From Variovorax sp. (GTDB lineage: Bacteria > Pseudomonadota > Gammaproteobacteria > Burkholderiales > Burkholderiaceae_C), in NCBI GenBank assembly GCA_017744935.1, contig JAGIAI010000054.1, forward strand, positions 1-54,466: a stretch of 54,466 nucleotides of DNA. The letters run 5' to 3'. Positions 1 to 7,801 of the stretch are shown here, in pieces. The notes under the pieces were generated by a model that ran no database searches, was not told where the DNA came from, and saw nothing but the letters and a program-made list of their open reading frames with translations. The position numbers were made by a program, and so were the translations under genes. The first letter of the stretch is position 1, and every line of letters begins with the position of its first letter.

Positions 1-2
1 AG

Positions 3-86
3 CTTGTTCACTCGAAGGAGACGCAAGCTGCCCCGCGGCCAGCCAACCGGATCGGCATGCAGTTCACCAACCCGCCTGCACGCTGA
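3..86 (+). other. possible 3' end of an upstream gene
   Basis: The third forward frame is open from the window edge to a TGA at 84-86 and would encode a 27-residue tail ending in TNPPAR. It lies just upstream of the first complete gene on the same strand. No domain can be recognised in so short a piece, and another frame is also open to about base 93, so this is only a weak suggestion. Confidence 0.2.
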
Positions 87-122
87 AGTTTGAATCAATC
101 GAAAGATATAAGGAGACAGACG

Positions 123-1667
123 ATGAATCCGCTCGCCATTCCAGAAACGCTCACCGACCGCCAGGCGGGCCATCTGAGGCATTTCGCCAATCTGTCGCGA
201 CAGCCTGTGAACGATTGGTCCTTCATGCAAGGACGCGGCACCGGCCAGGATGACTTCGGCGGTTACCGGTTCCAGCTTGCCTACATGGCCTATGCGCTGG
301 CTCTTGCTCACAGGCATCGGCTGCCTGCGGCGCCCGGCGTTTTCAAGCCGGTGTTCGAGCGTCTGATCGAAAAGATGCTGTTGCCCGAGGTCTGGATGTA
401 CTGGGCACGCGTCGGACGCGGCGGCAGTATCTTCAATGCGCATCTCTCGGACAACTACAGCGAAGACTGGAATCCGGTCGGCCGCGACAACATCATGTAC
501 AGCGCGTACGTGCAGTCGATGGCGCTGCTCTACCACTACCTCTTCGACGATGACCGCTATGCCGCGCCGGGTGCGCTGACGTTCAAGTACTGGTCCTACT
601 TCTGGGGTGGTGGGGAGCGGCGCTTCGAGTACGACGAGAAGAGCCTCAACGAGCACATCTATTGGCAGATGGTCGAGAGCGGCTACCTGGGTGTGGCCTG
701 TGAACCCAACTGCGTATTCCAGATCTGCAATCAGCCGGCGATCCTTGGTTTTCGCATGCACGACCTCGTCACGGGCGGTTCGATGGCGGCCGAGGTGACC
801 GCGGCTTACCAGCAGGCTTGGGCGCAGTTCGGCCATGTCGGCGACAACGGACACTTCCACATCATGTTGTCGCAGGATACGAAGACCGTGCGGCCCAACC
901 TGGGCAAGGCGGTGTGGGTCGATGCGTGGTGCGGCACGCTGATGAACATGTGGAACCGCGAGTTCGTGCATGAGCACTATCCCGCCCAGATGCGCGATTG
1001 GCTGTTGCCCGGGAGCGATGGCGCGTTGTCCGTGCGCTCGTCCACGCGACCCGAAGTCATGGGACAGAAGATCGTCAACGACGACTCGGACTTCGGATGG
1101 GCTGCCACATGGGCTTCGGAGATGGGCGACGCGGACACGCTCGCGGGCCTGCTGACACATGCCGACCGGTACATGCAGCCGACCTGGCGCGACAGCGGTC
1201 TTTACTTTCCGCGCAACGACACGCCTGAGGACGACGAAGGCAATCGCACGTTGGTGGAGCCAATGGCCGGCAATGTGCTGCTGGCCTATGCGTCCCTCAA
1301 CGTGCCCGATGGACTCAGTCGTCTCTACAACGAGCCCTGGGACGCTGCGCACCGCGCTCAACCGGCGCTGACGCGTGTCGACGACGCCATCGATGTCCTG
1401 CAGGCACGGTTCGACGCGAATGGACGACAGCTCCGGTTCACATTGCGGCGCGTGGCGACGAGGCAGTCTGAGCCATGCGTTGTTGTCGGCAGGTTGTCGA
1501 CCCGGGGTCCATGGGTGCTGAGCCGCGACGGGGTGGCGGTGGCACGAGGTCACGCAGGTCTCGCAGAATCCTCGAATGGCCTCATCGTGCAGTCGGTCGA
1601 CGAAGGGGTGGAAATCCGCATCACGTCGCAAGGCTCTTTCAGCTTCGTGATGCAGTTCGATTCGTAG
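123..1667 (+). CDS. linalool dehydratase/isomerase-family protein
   Basis: 514 aa if it starts at the ATG at 123, chosen because AAGGAG at 110-115 sits 7 bases upstream; a TTG at 90 is in frame but has no such site. The first ~400 residues resemble the (alpha,alpha)6-barrel linalool dehydratase/isomerase (Ldi) family: a DFGGYRFQLAYMAY segment near residue 44, NIMYSAY near 123-129, and CEPN..F..CNQ with cysteines 193 and 202, nine apart like catalytic Cys171/Cys180 of Castellaniella Ldi. The position where I expect the catalytic His (Ldi His129) seems to be Tyr. A ~100-residue beta-rich C-terminal extension (about residues 415-514) is not in the ~400-residue Ldi. Ldi converts linalool, myrcene and geraniol; the substrate here is unknown and need not be a terpene. 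No signal peptide is evident. Its stop lies 6 bases from the stop of the convergent ABM gene. Confidence 0.7.
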   Translation: MNPLAIPETLTDRQAGHLRHFANLSRQPVNDWSFMQGRGTGQDDFGGYRFQLAYMAYALALAHRHRLPAAPGVFKPVFERLIEKMLLPEVWMYWARVGRGGSIFNAHLSDNYSEDWNPVGRDNIMYSAYVQSMALLYHYLFDDDRYAAPGALTFKYWSYFWGGGERRFEYDEKSLNEHIYWQMVESGYLGVACEPNCVFQICNQPAILGFRMHDLVTGGSMAAEVTAAYQQAWAQFGHVGDNGHFHIMLSQDTKTVRPNLGKAVWVDAWCGTLMNMWNREFVHEHYPAQMRDWLLPGSDGALSVRSSTRPEVMGQKIVNDDSDFGWAATWASEMGDADTLAGLLTHADRYMQPTWRDSGLYFPRNDTPEDDEGNRTLVEPMAGNVLLAYASLNVPDGLSRLYNEPWDAAHRAQPALTRVDDAIDVLQARFDANGRQLRFTLRRVATRQSEPCVVVGRLSTRGPWVLSRDGVAVARGHAGLAESSNGLIVQSVDEGVEIRITSQGSFSFVMQFDS

Positions 1668-1673
1668 GGCCCG

Positions 1674-2006
1674 TCAACGCTGCCCTTGCGGTGCAAATCC
1701 CCGAAGCGGTTTCAGGAAGACCAGGCGCCGCGGTCCCGAGAGCAACTCCGGCAGCGCGGCCTCCAACGACTGCCGATAGGGCTTGGCGAGATGGCGTGCC
1801 AGGAATTCCTCGCGCGTGCACGCCCAGGTCTCGTAGTTGACGATGAGGTCGGGGTCATCGAGATCCTCGTGCGCCCAAGTGTTGATGAAGTCCGGCTCCG
1901 AGGACATGGCCTCAAGCACTTCGAACATCATTTGGCGCATGCGCTCTCGCGCCTGGGGTTTGACCGGTAGGTAGACAAGAAAAGCGACGCGGGCGGAATT
2001 CTGCAT
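1674..2006 (-). CDS. antibiotic biosynthesis monooxygenase (ABM) domain protein
   Basis: 110 aa, the size of a single ABM (dimeric alpha/beta-barrel) domain. It has the usual beta strand (VAFLVYLPVKPQ), helix (ERMRQMMFEVLEAM) and FINTWAHEDLDDPDLIVNYETW strand region. Relatives include putative quinol monooxygenases such as YgiN, which act without a flavin or metal cofactor. GAGG lies just upstream of the start. It converges with the Ldi-like gene and is divergent from the AraC regulator starting at 2153, which may control it. The substrate cannot be read from sequence. Confidence 0.75.
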   Translation of the reverse strand: MQNSARVAFLVYLPVKPQARERMRQMMFEVLEAMSSEPDFINTWAHEDLDDPDLIVNYETWACTREEFLARHLAKPYRQSLEAALPELLSGPRRLVFLKPLRGFAPQGQR

Positions 2007-2152
2007 GAGTCACCTCTGACGGGAGTCGAGACGCATGGTCAACCAGTTGGCCCAATCCTTCTATGAGGAATGCACCGTCATTTGACTGATCTGATCTCTC
2101 TCGAAAATTTGAAGTGCGACTTCGGATCAATTCCCCTAACATCAGGCGCGAA

Positions 2153-3112
2153 ATGGACCCCTCCCTTCCCGGAATCCGATCCTGGTCGACCGACGAGGTG
2201 GGCGCAGCGTTGCGGCTGGACTACTTTGCCGATGCGGTCTCTTCCTCGCTCACGCCGATGTCCGTACGTCGGGCGACCAGCGGGCCCTTTCGAGCGCACG
2301 TCAGGATGGCGGAACTCGGGGCGGTCGCCATCCTGCAGACAGGTGGCAGCGAGCACACGGCAGTGCGTGCGCATTCGGAAATCGCTCAAAGCGGCGAGCA
2401 CAGCTACCACCTGATCGTGAATCGGGGCGCGTCCTGCGATCTGGAGCATCGCGGCGGAATTCGCCTGTCGGCAGGCGATGCGGTGCTCGTCGACTCCCGC
2501 TACGGCCATCGATTCGTGTTGGGCGAGAACCATGCGCACACCCACGTCAAGCTGAGTCCAGAGTGGCTTCGCACATGGGTTCCGAATCCTGACCTCTTGC
2601 TGGGCCGGGCACTGCCGCGTGATTCGACCTGGGCTCGCGCCCTGGTGGCCTTCGTAAGCGAGCTTTCTCCGGAGCTGGCGTTGACATCCCCTCTGCCCGG
2701 CAAGATCCTGGCCGATCAGGTCGGGTCGCTTCTGGCCCTCACCGCGCATGAGCTTGGCGGAACGAATCCGCTGGCACCTTCCTCGAGAGCCGGGCTGCGC
2801 GAGCGCATCCACGATTGCGTGGCGCAGCGTTGTACCGAATTGGAGCTCGATGCCGAGCAGCTTGCGGCTTCGCTGAACATCTCGGTACGAACTCTCCATC
2901 GTGCGCTGGCGGCACACGGCGAGACGCTCGGCGGCATCCTGGTTGCGGCCCGCTGCGACACCGCATTGCGGATGCTTGAGTCGCCCGCGATGGATCGGTT
3001 GACGCTCGAACAGGTGGGACGCCGCGCAGGCTTTTGCAACCCTTCGCATTTTTCGAAAACGATGCGCAGCCGCTTCGGGCTCAATCCCGGCCAGCTCCGA
3101 AATCGGCGCTAA
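2153..3112 (+). CDS. AraC-family transcriptional regulator
   Basis: 319 aa from the ATG at 2153; a GTG at 2114 is in frame but lacks a clear ribosome site. Residues ~5-190 match the AraC-binding-like domain (STDEVGAALRLDYF..., HSYHLIVN, GDAVLVDSRYGH, PNPDLLLGRALPRD). Residues ~215-317 form the double helix-turn-helix, with DAEQLAASLNISVRTLHRAL as the first and LEQVGRRAGFCNPSHFSKTMRSRFG as the second. It is divergent from the ABM gene and converges with a homologous gene at 3183-3821 that lacks the DNA-binding half. Effector and targets are unknown. Confidence 0.9.
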   Translation: MDPSLPGIRSWSTDEVGAALRLDYFADAVSSSLTPMSVRRATSGPFRAHVRMAELGAVAILQTGGSEHTAVRAHSEIAQSGEHSYHLIVNRGASCDLEHRGGIRLSAGDAVLVDSRYGHRFVLGENHAHTHVKLSPEWLRTWVPNPDLLLGRALPRDSTWARALVAFVSELSPELALTSPLPGKILADQVGSLLALTAHELGGTNPLAPSSRAGLRERIHDCVAQRCTELELDAEQLAASLNISVRTLHRALAAHGETLGGILVAARCDTALRMLESPAMDRLTLEQVGRRAGFCNPSHFSKTMRSRFGLNPGQLRNRR

Positions 3113-3182
3113 GGCTCGCGGACGCTTCACCTTCACGAATCGGGCTCGTCGGGTTCTGGATTCCTCCTGACGCGATGGTGCC

Positions 3183-3821
3183 TCAGCGGTTCGTGAACTT
3201 GCTTGCAGTGCCACTGATCTGTCCAGCAACGAGTGCCAACAGAGCGCCAAGTTGATCCGGCACAAATCGCGGTGCGATCGACGCATCCGCGACCCATTGC
3301 GGCGACAGCGCTGCGGCGTAGCTTGCCAGGGCACGACCCCATCCGGCGTCCCGCGGAATGACGCGTCCCACGAGCACGCTAGGGTTGGGTAGCCAGCGGT
3401 GCACCCAGTCTTCTTCAAGCTTGGCATGAATGACATCGAAGTTGCGCCGGATATCGATCTCGTGGCCGTATCGGGAGTCGGTCAGCACGGCATCACCGGG
3501 ACGCAGTCGCAGGCGCGCCCTGTGCTCGATCGTCCATTCCGACGCGAGGTTGACGATCAGGTGATAGGTATGAGCCTGGTCCCGCCTGAGATCCGAGGCG
3601 CGGCGGAACGATCGATGCGGTGTGCCCACCTGTCTGACGAGCGTGAGGCCATCGAGCGCGATCGATTCGATGTTGGTGCGCAGCAGCAAGGGGGTGTCGC
3701 AGGCCGCCTGCATCGGAATCAGGGCGGCCGACAGTGCGGCGGAAAAGTACTCGAATCGCTGTGCCGCAGGCACGGCGTCGGTCGACCACCGCACAAGCTC
3801 CGGCTTGTCAGAATCGCTCAT
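3183..3821 (-). CDS. truncated AraC-family paralogue (sensor domain only)
   Basis: 212 aa. It aligns along its whole length with residues ~5-200 of the neighbouring intact AraC protein: STDAVPAAQRFEYF / STDEVGAALRLDYF, HTYHLIVN / HSYHLIVN, GDAVLTDSRYGH / GDAVLVDSRYGH, PNPSVLVGRVIPRD / PNPDLLLGRALPRD. It stops at the linker where the helix-turn-helix domain should begin, and the 70 bases between its stop and the convergent gene encode no such domain in any reverse frame. It is either a 3'-deleted pseudogene or a free sensor domain that could heterodimerise with the paralogue. The frame is otherwise intact, so I list it as a CDS. Confidence 0.75.
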   Translation of the reverse strand: MSDSDKPELVRWSTDAVPAAQRFEYFSAALSAALIPMQAACDTPLLLRTNIESIALDGLTLVRQVGTPHRSFRRASDLRRDQAHTYHLIVNLASEWTIEHRARLRLRPGDAVLTDSRYGHEIDIRRNFDVIHAKLEEDWVHRWLPNPSVLVGRVIPRDAGWGRALASYAAALSPQWVADASIAPRFVPDQLGALLALVAGQISGTASKFTNR

Positions 3822-3841
3822 TCCTGGCCCGCTTCTAGGCG

Positions 3842-4885
3842 CTACTGCCTTGCACCGAAGGAGATGGGGTAGGCCGTGGTGCGCAGCGTCAGCATGGGGT
3901 CCGCGGCCTCGATGCCGGAATGCGGAGTGCCCGGCAGGAAAAGCGTGTGCTTGTCCTTGGTCTCGGCGTCATCGGCCACGGTGGTGATCGTCAGCGTGCC
4001 CAGCTTCGCGAGCCTGCGCCTTTCGGGCCACGCAATCGACGGATCGTCGATCTTGTCGCCCGGGGCGGCAATTTGTGCATACCAGTCGAAGACGAGCGGG
4101 CCTTTGGCAATGCGCTGAGGAAGTTCCTTCTGCAGGTATTCCGGCCCGTTGGCCTTCGCTTCCTCCGGCGACAGATAGTGCTCGCCAGCATGCGGAACAA
4201 AGCGATAGCGAACGTAGATCGCCTTGCCGCCGTTATTCGTGAACTTGAGCGAGTTCACTCCGAAATACGCAGCGGTGGCGTATGACATCGGCGGCGGCTT
4301 CTGGGTCGTCAGAAAGGTCTTCGCTATCGGATGCGTGGACAGGAAGCGTTCGACCGGGGTTGGATGCTCAGCATCCGGGCCGCTGGCGCCAACGCTGCGC
4401 AGCAGGGCAGCGAACTCGTCGCTGTTCGATGTCGGAAAGCCGTTGAAGCTGTGGGTGACGACGTCGAAGGCTTCGCCATCCGACGACTTGATCTTGACCG
4501 CAAAGCCGCGCGGATTTGCTTCAGGAATGTTGTCGGGGATGTCGGGGATGCCCGTGAAATTTGAGAAGCGCACCGTGACCGGCAACCGGCCGCTCGCGAA
4601 GATCGGCGCCTTGGACAGCGCCTTGGCGCCCGGGTCCGCCATGAAGGTGCCTTCGAGGATGACGCCTTTTGCGTGGACGGCGCGGGCATGGTGTTCGCCG
4701 AAGGCGGCGTGCAGCGCATCGACGAGATCCTTGGGTGACTGGTTCGGCTGTACCGAGTCGGGCGCAGCGCCCGCCTGTGGGGTCCATGTCGCCGCCATCA
4801 CGCCTGCGATGGTGACGGCGGCGACCATGCTGAGTCGTGCCGCGTGAAGTTGCAACGTGTCGAAGTAGTCGCCCGTAATGCCCAT
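3842..4885 (-). CDS. catalase-family peroxidase (SrpA-like)
   Basis: 347 aa from the ATG at 4885, preceded by AAGGAGC at good spacing. Residues ~15-40 form a hydrophobic export signal ending near AGAAPDS, so it is probably periplasmic. The mature part follows the small heme-dependent catalase-like family: HAKGVILEGTF (distal His), TVRFSNFTGIPDIPDN, PRGFAVKI, DVVTHSFNGFPTSNSDEF. At ~350 aa it matches the SrpA-like peroxidases rather than ~480-750 aa catalases; such proteins usually act as peroxidases with little catalase activity. It is divergent from the AraC gene at 5080, a likely regulator. Confidence 0.85.
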   Translation of the reverse strand: MGITGDYFDTLQLHAARLSMVAAVTIAGVMAATWTPQAGAAPDSVQPNQSPKDLVDALHAAFGEHHARAVHAKGVILEGTFMADPGAKALSKAPIFASGRLPVTVRFSNFTGIPDIPDNIPEANPRGFAVKIKSSDGEAFDVVTHSFNGFPTSNSDEFAALLRSVGASGPDAEHPTPVERFLSTHPIAKTFLTTQKPPPMSYATAAYFGVNSLKFTNNGGKAIYVRYRFVPHAGEHYLSPEEAKANGPEYLQKELPQRIAKGPLVFDWYAQIAAPGDKIDDPSIAWPERRRLAKLGTLTITTVADDAETKDKHTLFLPGTPHSGIEAADPMLTLRTTAYPISFGARQ

Positions 4886-5079
4886 GATCGAAGCTCCTTG
4901 CAAGTTGGGCCGCATGCCGCGGCGGGTGTGATTTTTCGCCTGAAGCGCCCGCGCGTTTGTGCTTGAACTGCCAGCTCGCGAAGTAGCCTGTTGTGTGCGT
5001 GCCAGAGGCCCCACCTGACGATCGGCCGGCGATAGCCTTGCTCCCAGGCAATGCAAGCCGTTCAACAATGGAGGTCGTC

Positions 5080-5688
5080 ATGGATGCGATGAGACTGGTT
5101 CCCGACAATTCGATGCTTGCCCCTGACCCCGGAGACGGGCCGCAGTTTGAAGTTCGCGTATGGCACGAAGATGATTTCCGGCGACAGGCAAAATTCGGCG
5201 TGGCGGGCATCCATCTGGTGTTCGGGCCGGTGGTGAGGGAAGCGCCCCTGGCGCGCGAAGCCGCAGCGCTCTACGCAGGCATCTCGTCAGGCAAGGTGAG
5301 CTTGGTGCTGCAGGTCGCTTCGGTGCCGGCTGCGGCGCCGATGCGTGAGTTGTCTCGGGGTGGCCTCACCCCGCGCGCATTGCGTCGGGTGCGCGAGCAT
5401 GTCGAGACTCGGTTGGCCGAGAAGATCGACCTTTCGACGATGTCCGCGCTCACGGGTCTATCGGCGACGCATTTCGCACGCGCGTTCAAGCAGAGCGTCG
5501 GCGTTCCGCCTGCCCGCTACGTGCGGTCGCGCCGCGTGGAGGCCGCAGCGAAGCTGATCGAGCGCACGGATCTCCCGCTGGCCGAGATCGCGCTCGAAGT
5601 CGGATTCTCCGACCAGAGCCACTTCACGCGCACCTTCGCAGAGATGACCGGAGACACACCACGGGCCTATCGCCGCAAGCGCCGCTGA
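5080..5688 (+). CDS. short AraC-family transcriptional regulator
   Basis: 202 aa from the ATG at 5080, chosen for GGAGG at 5070-5074; in-frame ATGs at 5068 and 5089 are less well placed. The N-terminal ~90 residues are a small unassigned region. Residues ~95-200 hold the AraC HTH pair: LSTMSALTGLSATHFARAF and LAEIALEVGFSDQSHFTRTFAEMTG, ending in PRAYRRKRR. It is shorter than the typical ~300 aa and lacks a recognisable cupin sensor. Divergent from the catalase-like peroxidase across 194 bases, which suggests control of that gene, perhaps in an oxidative response. Confidence 0.85.
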   Translation: MDAMRLVPDNSMLAPDPGDGPQFEVRVWHEDDFRRQAKFGVAGIHLVFGPVVREAPLAREAAALYAGISSGKVSLVLQVASVPAAAPMRELSRGGLTPRALRRVREHVETRLAEKIDLSTMSALTGLSATHFARAFKQSVGVPPARYVRSRRVEAAAKLIERTDLPLAEIALEVGFSDQSHFTRTFAEMTGDTPRAYRRKRR

Positions 5689-5719
5689 GGCGGTGCTTGC
5701 GTGCAATCCACCTGCTTGC

Positions 5720-6652
5720 TCATGGCGCGCTGCTGTTCAGGAAGCGTGTCAGCGCATCCATCGTTGGTCGCGGCGCCTCTTCCATCAGCCAATGCCCGGA
5801 GCCCGGAACGACAACGCCTTCGACGTGCGTCGCGACGAGCCGTGCCTGAGTGATCAGAAACTGGCCCGACGCCTTCTCGCCGCCAAGGACGAGCATCGGC
5901 ATCGGTAGAGGCGTCTTCGCGAACTCGGCGAAATCCTGCGCATCCTGTTCGAAGGCCTGGAAGTACTTGAAGGTCGCACCCATCGCGCCGGGCTGCGCGT
6001 ATTGCTTTGCGTAGTACCGGCGATCGGCTTCGGAGACCGAGTGTCTTGGGTCTGCCGCGAAATCGTTCCAGAAGTGTTCGAGGTAGATGCGCTCACGGCC
6101 CTTGACCAGCTTCTCCGGCGTCTCGCCGTAGAAGTTGAAATGCCACTTGTCGCGCAGCAGCCATACTTTCTGCCAGTCGCCCACGCCGGGCAGAAAGGCA
6201 TCCATCAACACGATGCTTTCGACCTCGTCCGGGTACTGCGCCGCGTAGGCATAGGCGACCATCAGGCCGATGTCATGGCCCACGACCTTGACGCGCCTGA
6301 AGCCCAGCGAAGCCACCAGTGCATGGATGTCCTGCGCCAGTGTCTTCTTGTCATAGCCCGAAACGGGTCGCGAGGAACCGCCCGCGCCGCGCAGGTCGGG
6401 CGCTATGACCGTACGTGTCGCGGCGAGGCGTGGTATCAGCGGCTGCCACATATGGCTGGTCTCTGCGTAGCCATGCAGAAGAACGACCGGCGTGTCGGGC
6501 CCTTGTCCTGCTTCGAGATAGTGCAGCTCGATGCCGTTGACGTCTGCGATGTGATTCGCTATGGCGGGGGATTGACTGTTGGGGCTTGCCTGAACTGATG
6601 CAGAGACTGTGCAGATCAGAACCGATAGGAGCGCGGCGATCGAGAATTTCAT
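5720..6652 (-). CDS. exported alpha/beta hydrolase, epoxide hydrolase/dehalogenase type
   Basis: 310 aa with a Sec signal peptide (about residues 1-22, cleavage near VQAS). Motifs are those of Asp-nucleophile alpha/beta hydrolases: HGYAET oxyanion-hole turn at 60-65, VVGHDIG with nucleophile Asp127, and GSGHW with catalytic His287. Cap-domain tyrosines (Tyr175, and Tyr214 or Tyr218) sit where epoxide hydrolases have their epoxide-activating pair. The Asp nucleophile argues against an esterase. Closest characterised groups are soluble epoxide hydrolases and haloacetate dehalogenases. GAGGTCA precedes the start. The substrate is unknown. Confidence 0.8.
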   Translation of the reverse strand: MKFSIAALLSVLICTVSASVQASPNSQSPAIANHIADVNGIELHYLEAGQGPDTPVVLLHGYAETSHMWQPLIPRLAATRTVIAPDLRGAGGSSRPVSGYDKKTLAQDIHALVASLGFRRVKVVGHDIGLMVAYAYAAQYPDEVESIVLMDAFLPGVGDWQKVWLLRDKWHFNFYGETPEKLVKGRERIYLEHFWNDFAADPRHSVSEADRRYYAKQYAQPGAMGATFKYFQAFEQDAQDFAEFAKTPLPMPMLVLGGEKASGQFLITQARLVATHVEGVVVPGSGHWLMEEAPRPTMDALTRFLNSSAP

Positions 6653-6772
6653 GAGTGACCTCGAAGTGGAATCGGCGCCGATGGTCTTCCGTCACGTCTT
6701 GCCTTTCTATCGAGAAAGGCGCGCCGTTGGATCGATCCGCTCACATCACTCGTGTAGTCGCGGCCGTGGCAC

Positions 6773-6881
6773 GACGTGCTCGACGACATTGCGAAGGAAA
6801 CGGATAAGAACGGTGCCGCAGATTGCACTCAACTGGCTGTTGCGGAGGCCTCACCAGCGGAGTGTCTACGGGGAGCGCATC
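6773..6881 (+). pseudogene. aldo/keto reductase C-terminal remnant, frameshifted
   Basis: In one frame, 6773-6808 reads DVLDDIAKETDK; shifted by one base, 6810-6881 reads TVPQIALNWLLRRP followed by SVYGERIR. Together these match the conserved helix of aldo/keto reductases (...IA.E..KTVPQIALNWLL.RP..SS.I.GAR...). The frame change is between 6806 and 6810 and the rest of the ~330-residue enzyme is absent upstream. This is a decayed fragment in the 250-base gap between the hydrolase and the SDR gene. Confidence 0.7.
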
Positions 6882-6902
6882 CGCCGCCGGTCTGAGGTCG
6901 TT

Positions 6903-7652
6903 TCAGAGTTGGCTCATGCCGCCATCGACGATGACTTCGGTCCCGACGATGAACGCCGACTCCGGCGCTGACAGGTGCAACACCGTCGATGCGAGTTCTT
7001 CGGGCGTACCGAATCGGCCAAGCGGAATCTGAGCCTGGATCTGCGCAGCGGTCGCCTCCAGCGTGGCTGCGTCCAGGCCCAGCTTGCCGTAAAGCGGTGT
7101 ATGGACTGGCCCGGGACTCACGACATTCACCCGTGCGCCCGACGGCAGCAGTTCGGCCGAAAGGGTCTTGGCAAGGGAGATGACCGCCGCCTTGCTGGCT
7201 GCATAGACCGCCGTGTTCGGCATGCCGATGTGGGCGTTGATCGATCCGTTGATCACGATGGACGCGCCCTGCGCGAGCAGCGGTGCGATCGCCTGGATCT
7301 GGAAGAAGACGCCCTTGACGTTGGTGTTGAAGGTGTCGTCCCAGAACGCTTCCGTCACGTCTGCGAGACCCGCAAACTTGGCCGCGCCGGCGTTGAGGAA
7401 AGCCGCGTCGAGTTTCAACCCGCGGTCGGCGATCGCGGCTGCGAGCTCCCTCGCCGCGCCGGGCGCGCCAGCGTCGTTGCGCACCGCGATCGCGTTGGAC
7501 CCAAGTGCGGCTCGTGCGTTTTCTAGCGCAGCCTCGTCACGCCCGGTAACGACGACGCGCGCACCTTCCTTGACGAAGGCCTTGGCTGCAGCCAGGCCAA
7601 TGCCGCTCGTGCCGCCGGTAACGAGGACTGTCTTGTCCTGAAAGCGTTCCAT
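6903..7652 (-). CDS. short-chain dehydrogenase/reductase (SDR)
   Basis: 249 aa from the ATG at 7652, preceded by TGGAGAAC. Classical SDR: TGGTSGIG (12-19) for NAD(P) binding with R38 suggesting NADP preference, NAG near 87-89, and catalytic Ser137, Tyr150 and Lys154 (YAASK). The C terminus ends VDGGMSQL, typical of the FabG-like family. It lies 149 bases downstream of a LysR gene on the same strand. A perfect 17-base palindrome at 7742-7758 suggests its own promoter and repressor. Substrate unknown. Confidence 0.88.
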   Translation of the reverse strand: MERFQDKTVLVTGGTSGIGLAAAKAFVKEGARVVVTGRDEAALENARAALGSNAIAVRNDAGAPGAARELAAAIADRGLKLDAAFLNAGAAKFAGLADVTEAFWDDTFNTNVKGVFFQIQAIAPLLAQGASIVINGSINAHIGMPNTAVYAASKAAVISLAKTLSAELLPSGARVNVVSPGPVHTPLYGKLGLDAATLEATAAQIQAQIPLGRFGTPEELASTVLHLSAPESAFIVGTEVIVDGGMSQL

Positions 7653-7741
7653 GATGTTCTCCAGTGAGTTCCGGTGAAATGACCGTGGATGAATGGTCGG
7701 CTTCGGAGAGACTTTTGACGTGCCGCCTTCGCGACGAACAT

Positions 7742-7758
7742 GTTCGAAAACTTCGAAC
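7742..7758. promoter_or_regulatory. perfect palindrome upstream of the SDR gene
   Basis: GTTCGAA and TTCGAAC are perfect inverted 7-base arms separated by AAC, about 90 bases upstream of the SDR start. Position, symmetry and size suit an operator for a dimeric repressor; which regulator binds is unknown. Confidence 0.5.
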
Positions 7759-7801
7759 GTTCGGGCCCACCATGAACGGCGGACGCTGTTGCAGTCTTTA
7801 T

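Noticed and set aside
2078..3436. 452-residue reverse open frame over the AraC gene
   Set aside because: Shadow of the intact AraC frame; checked because it might have carried the missing HTH of the truncated paralogue, but it has none.
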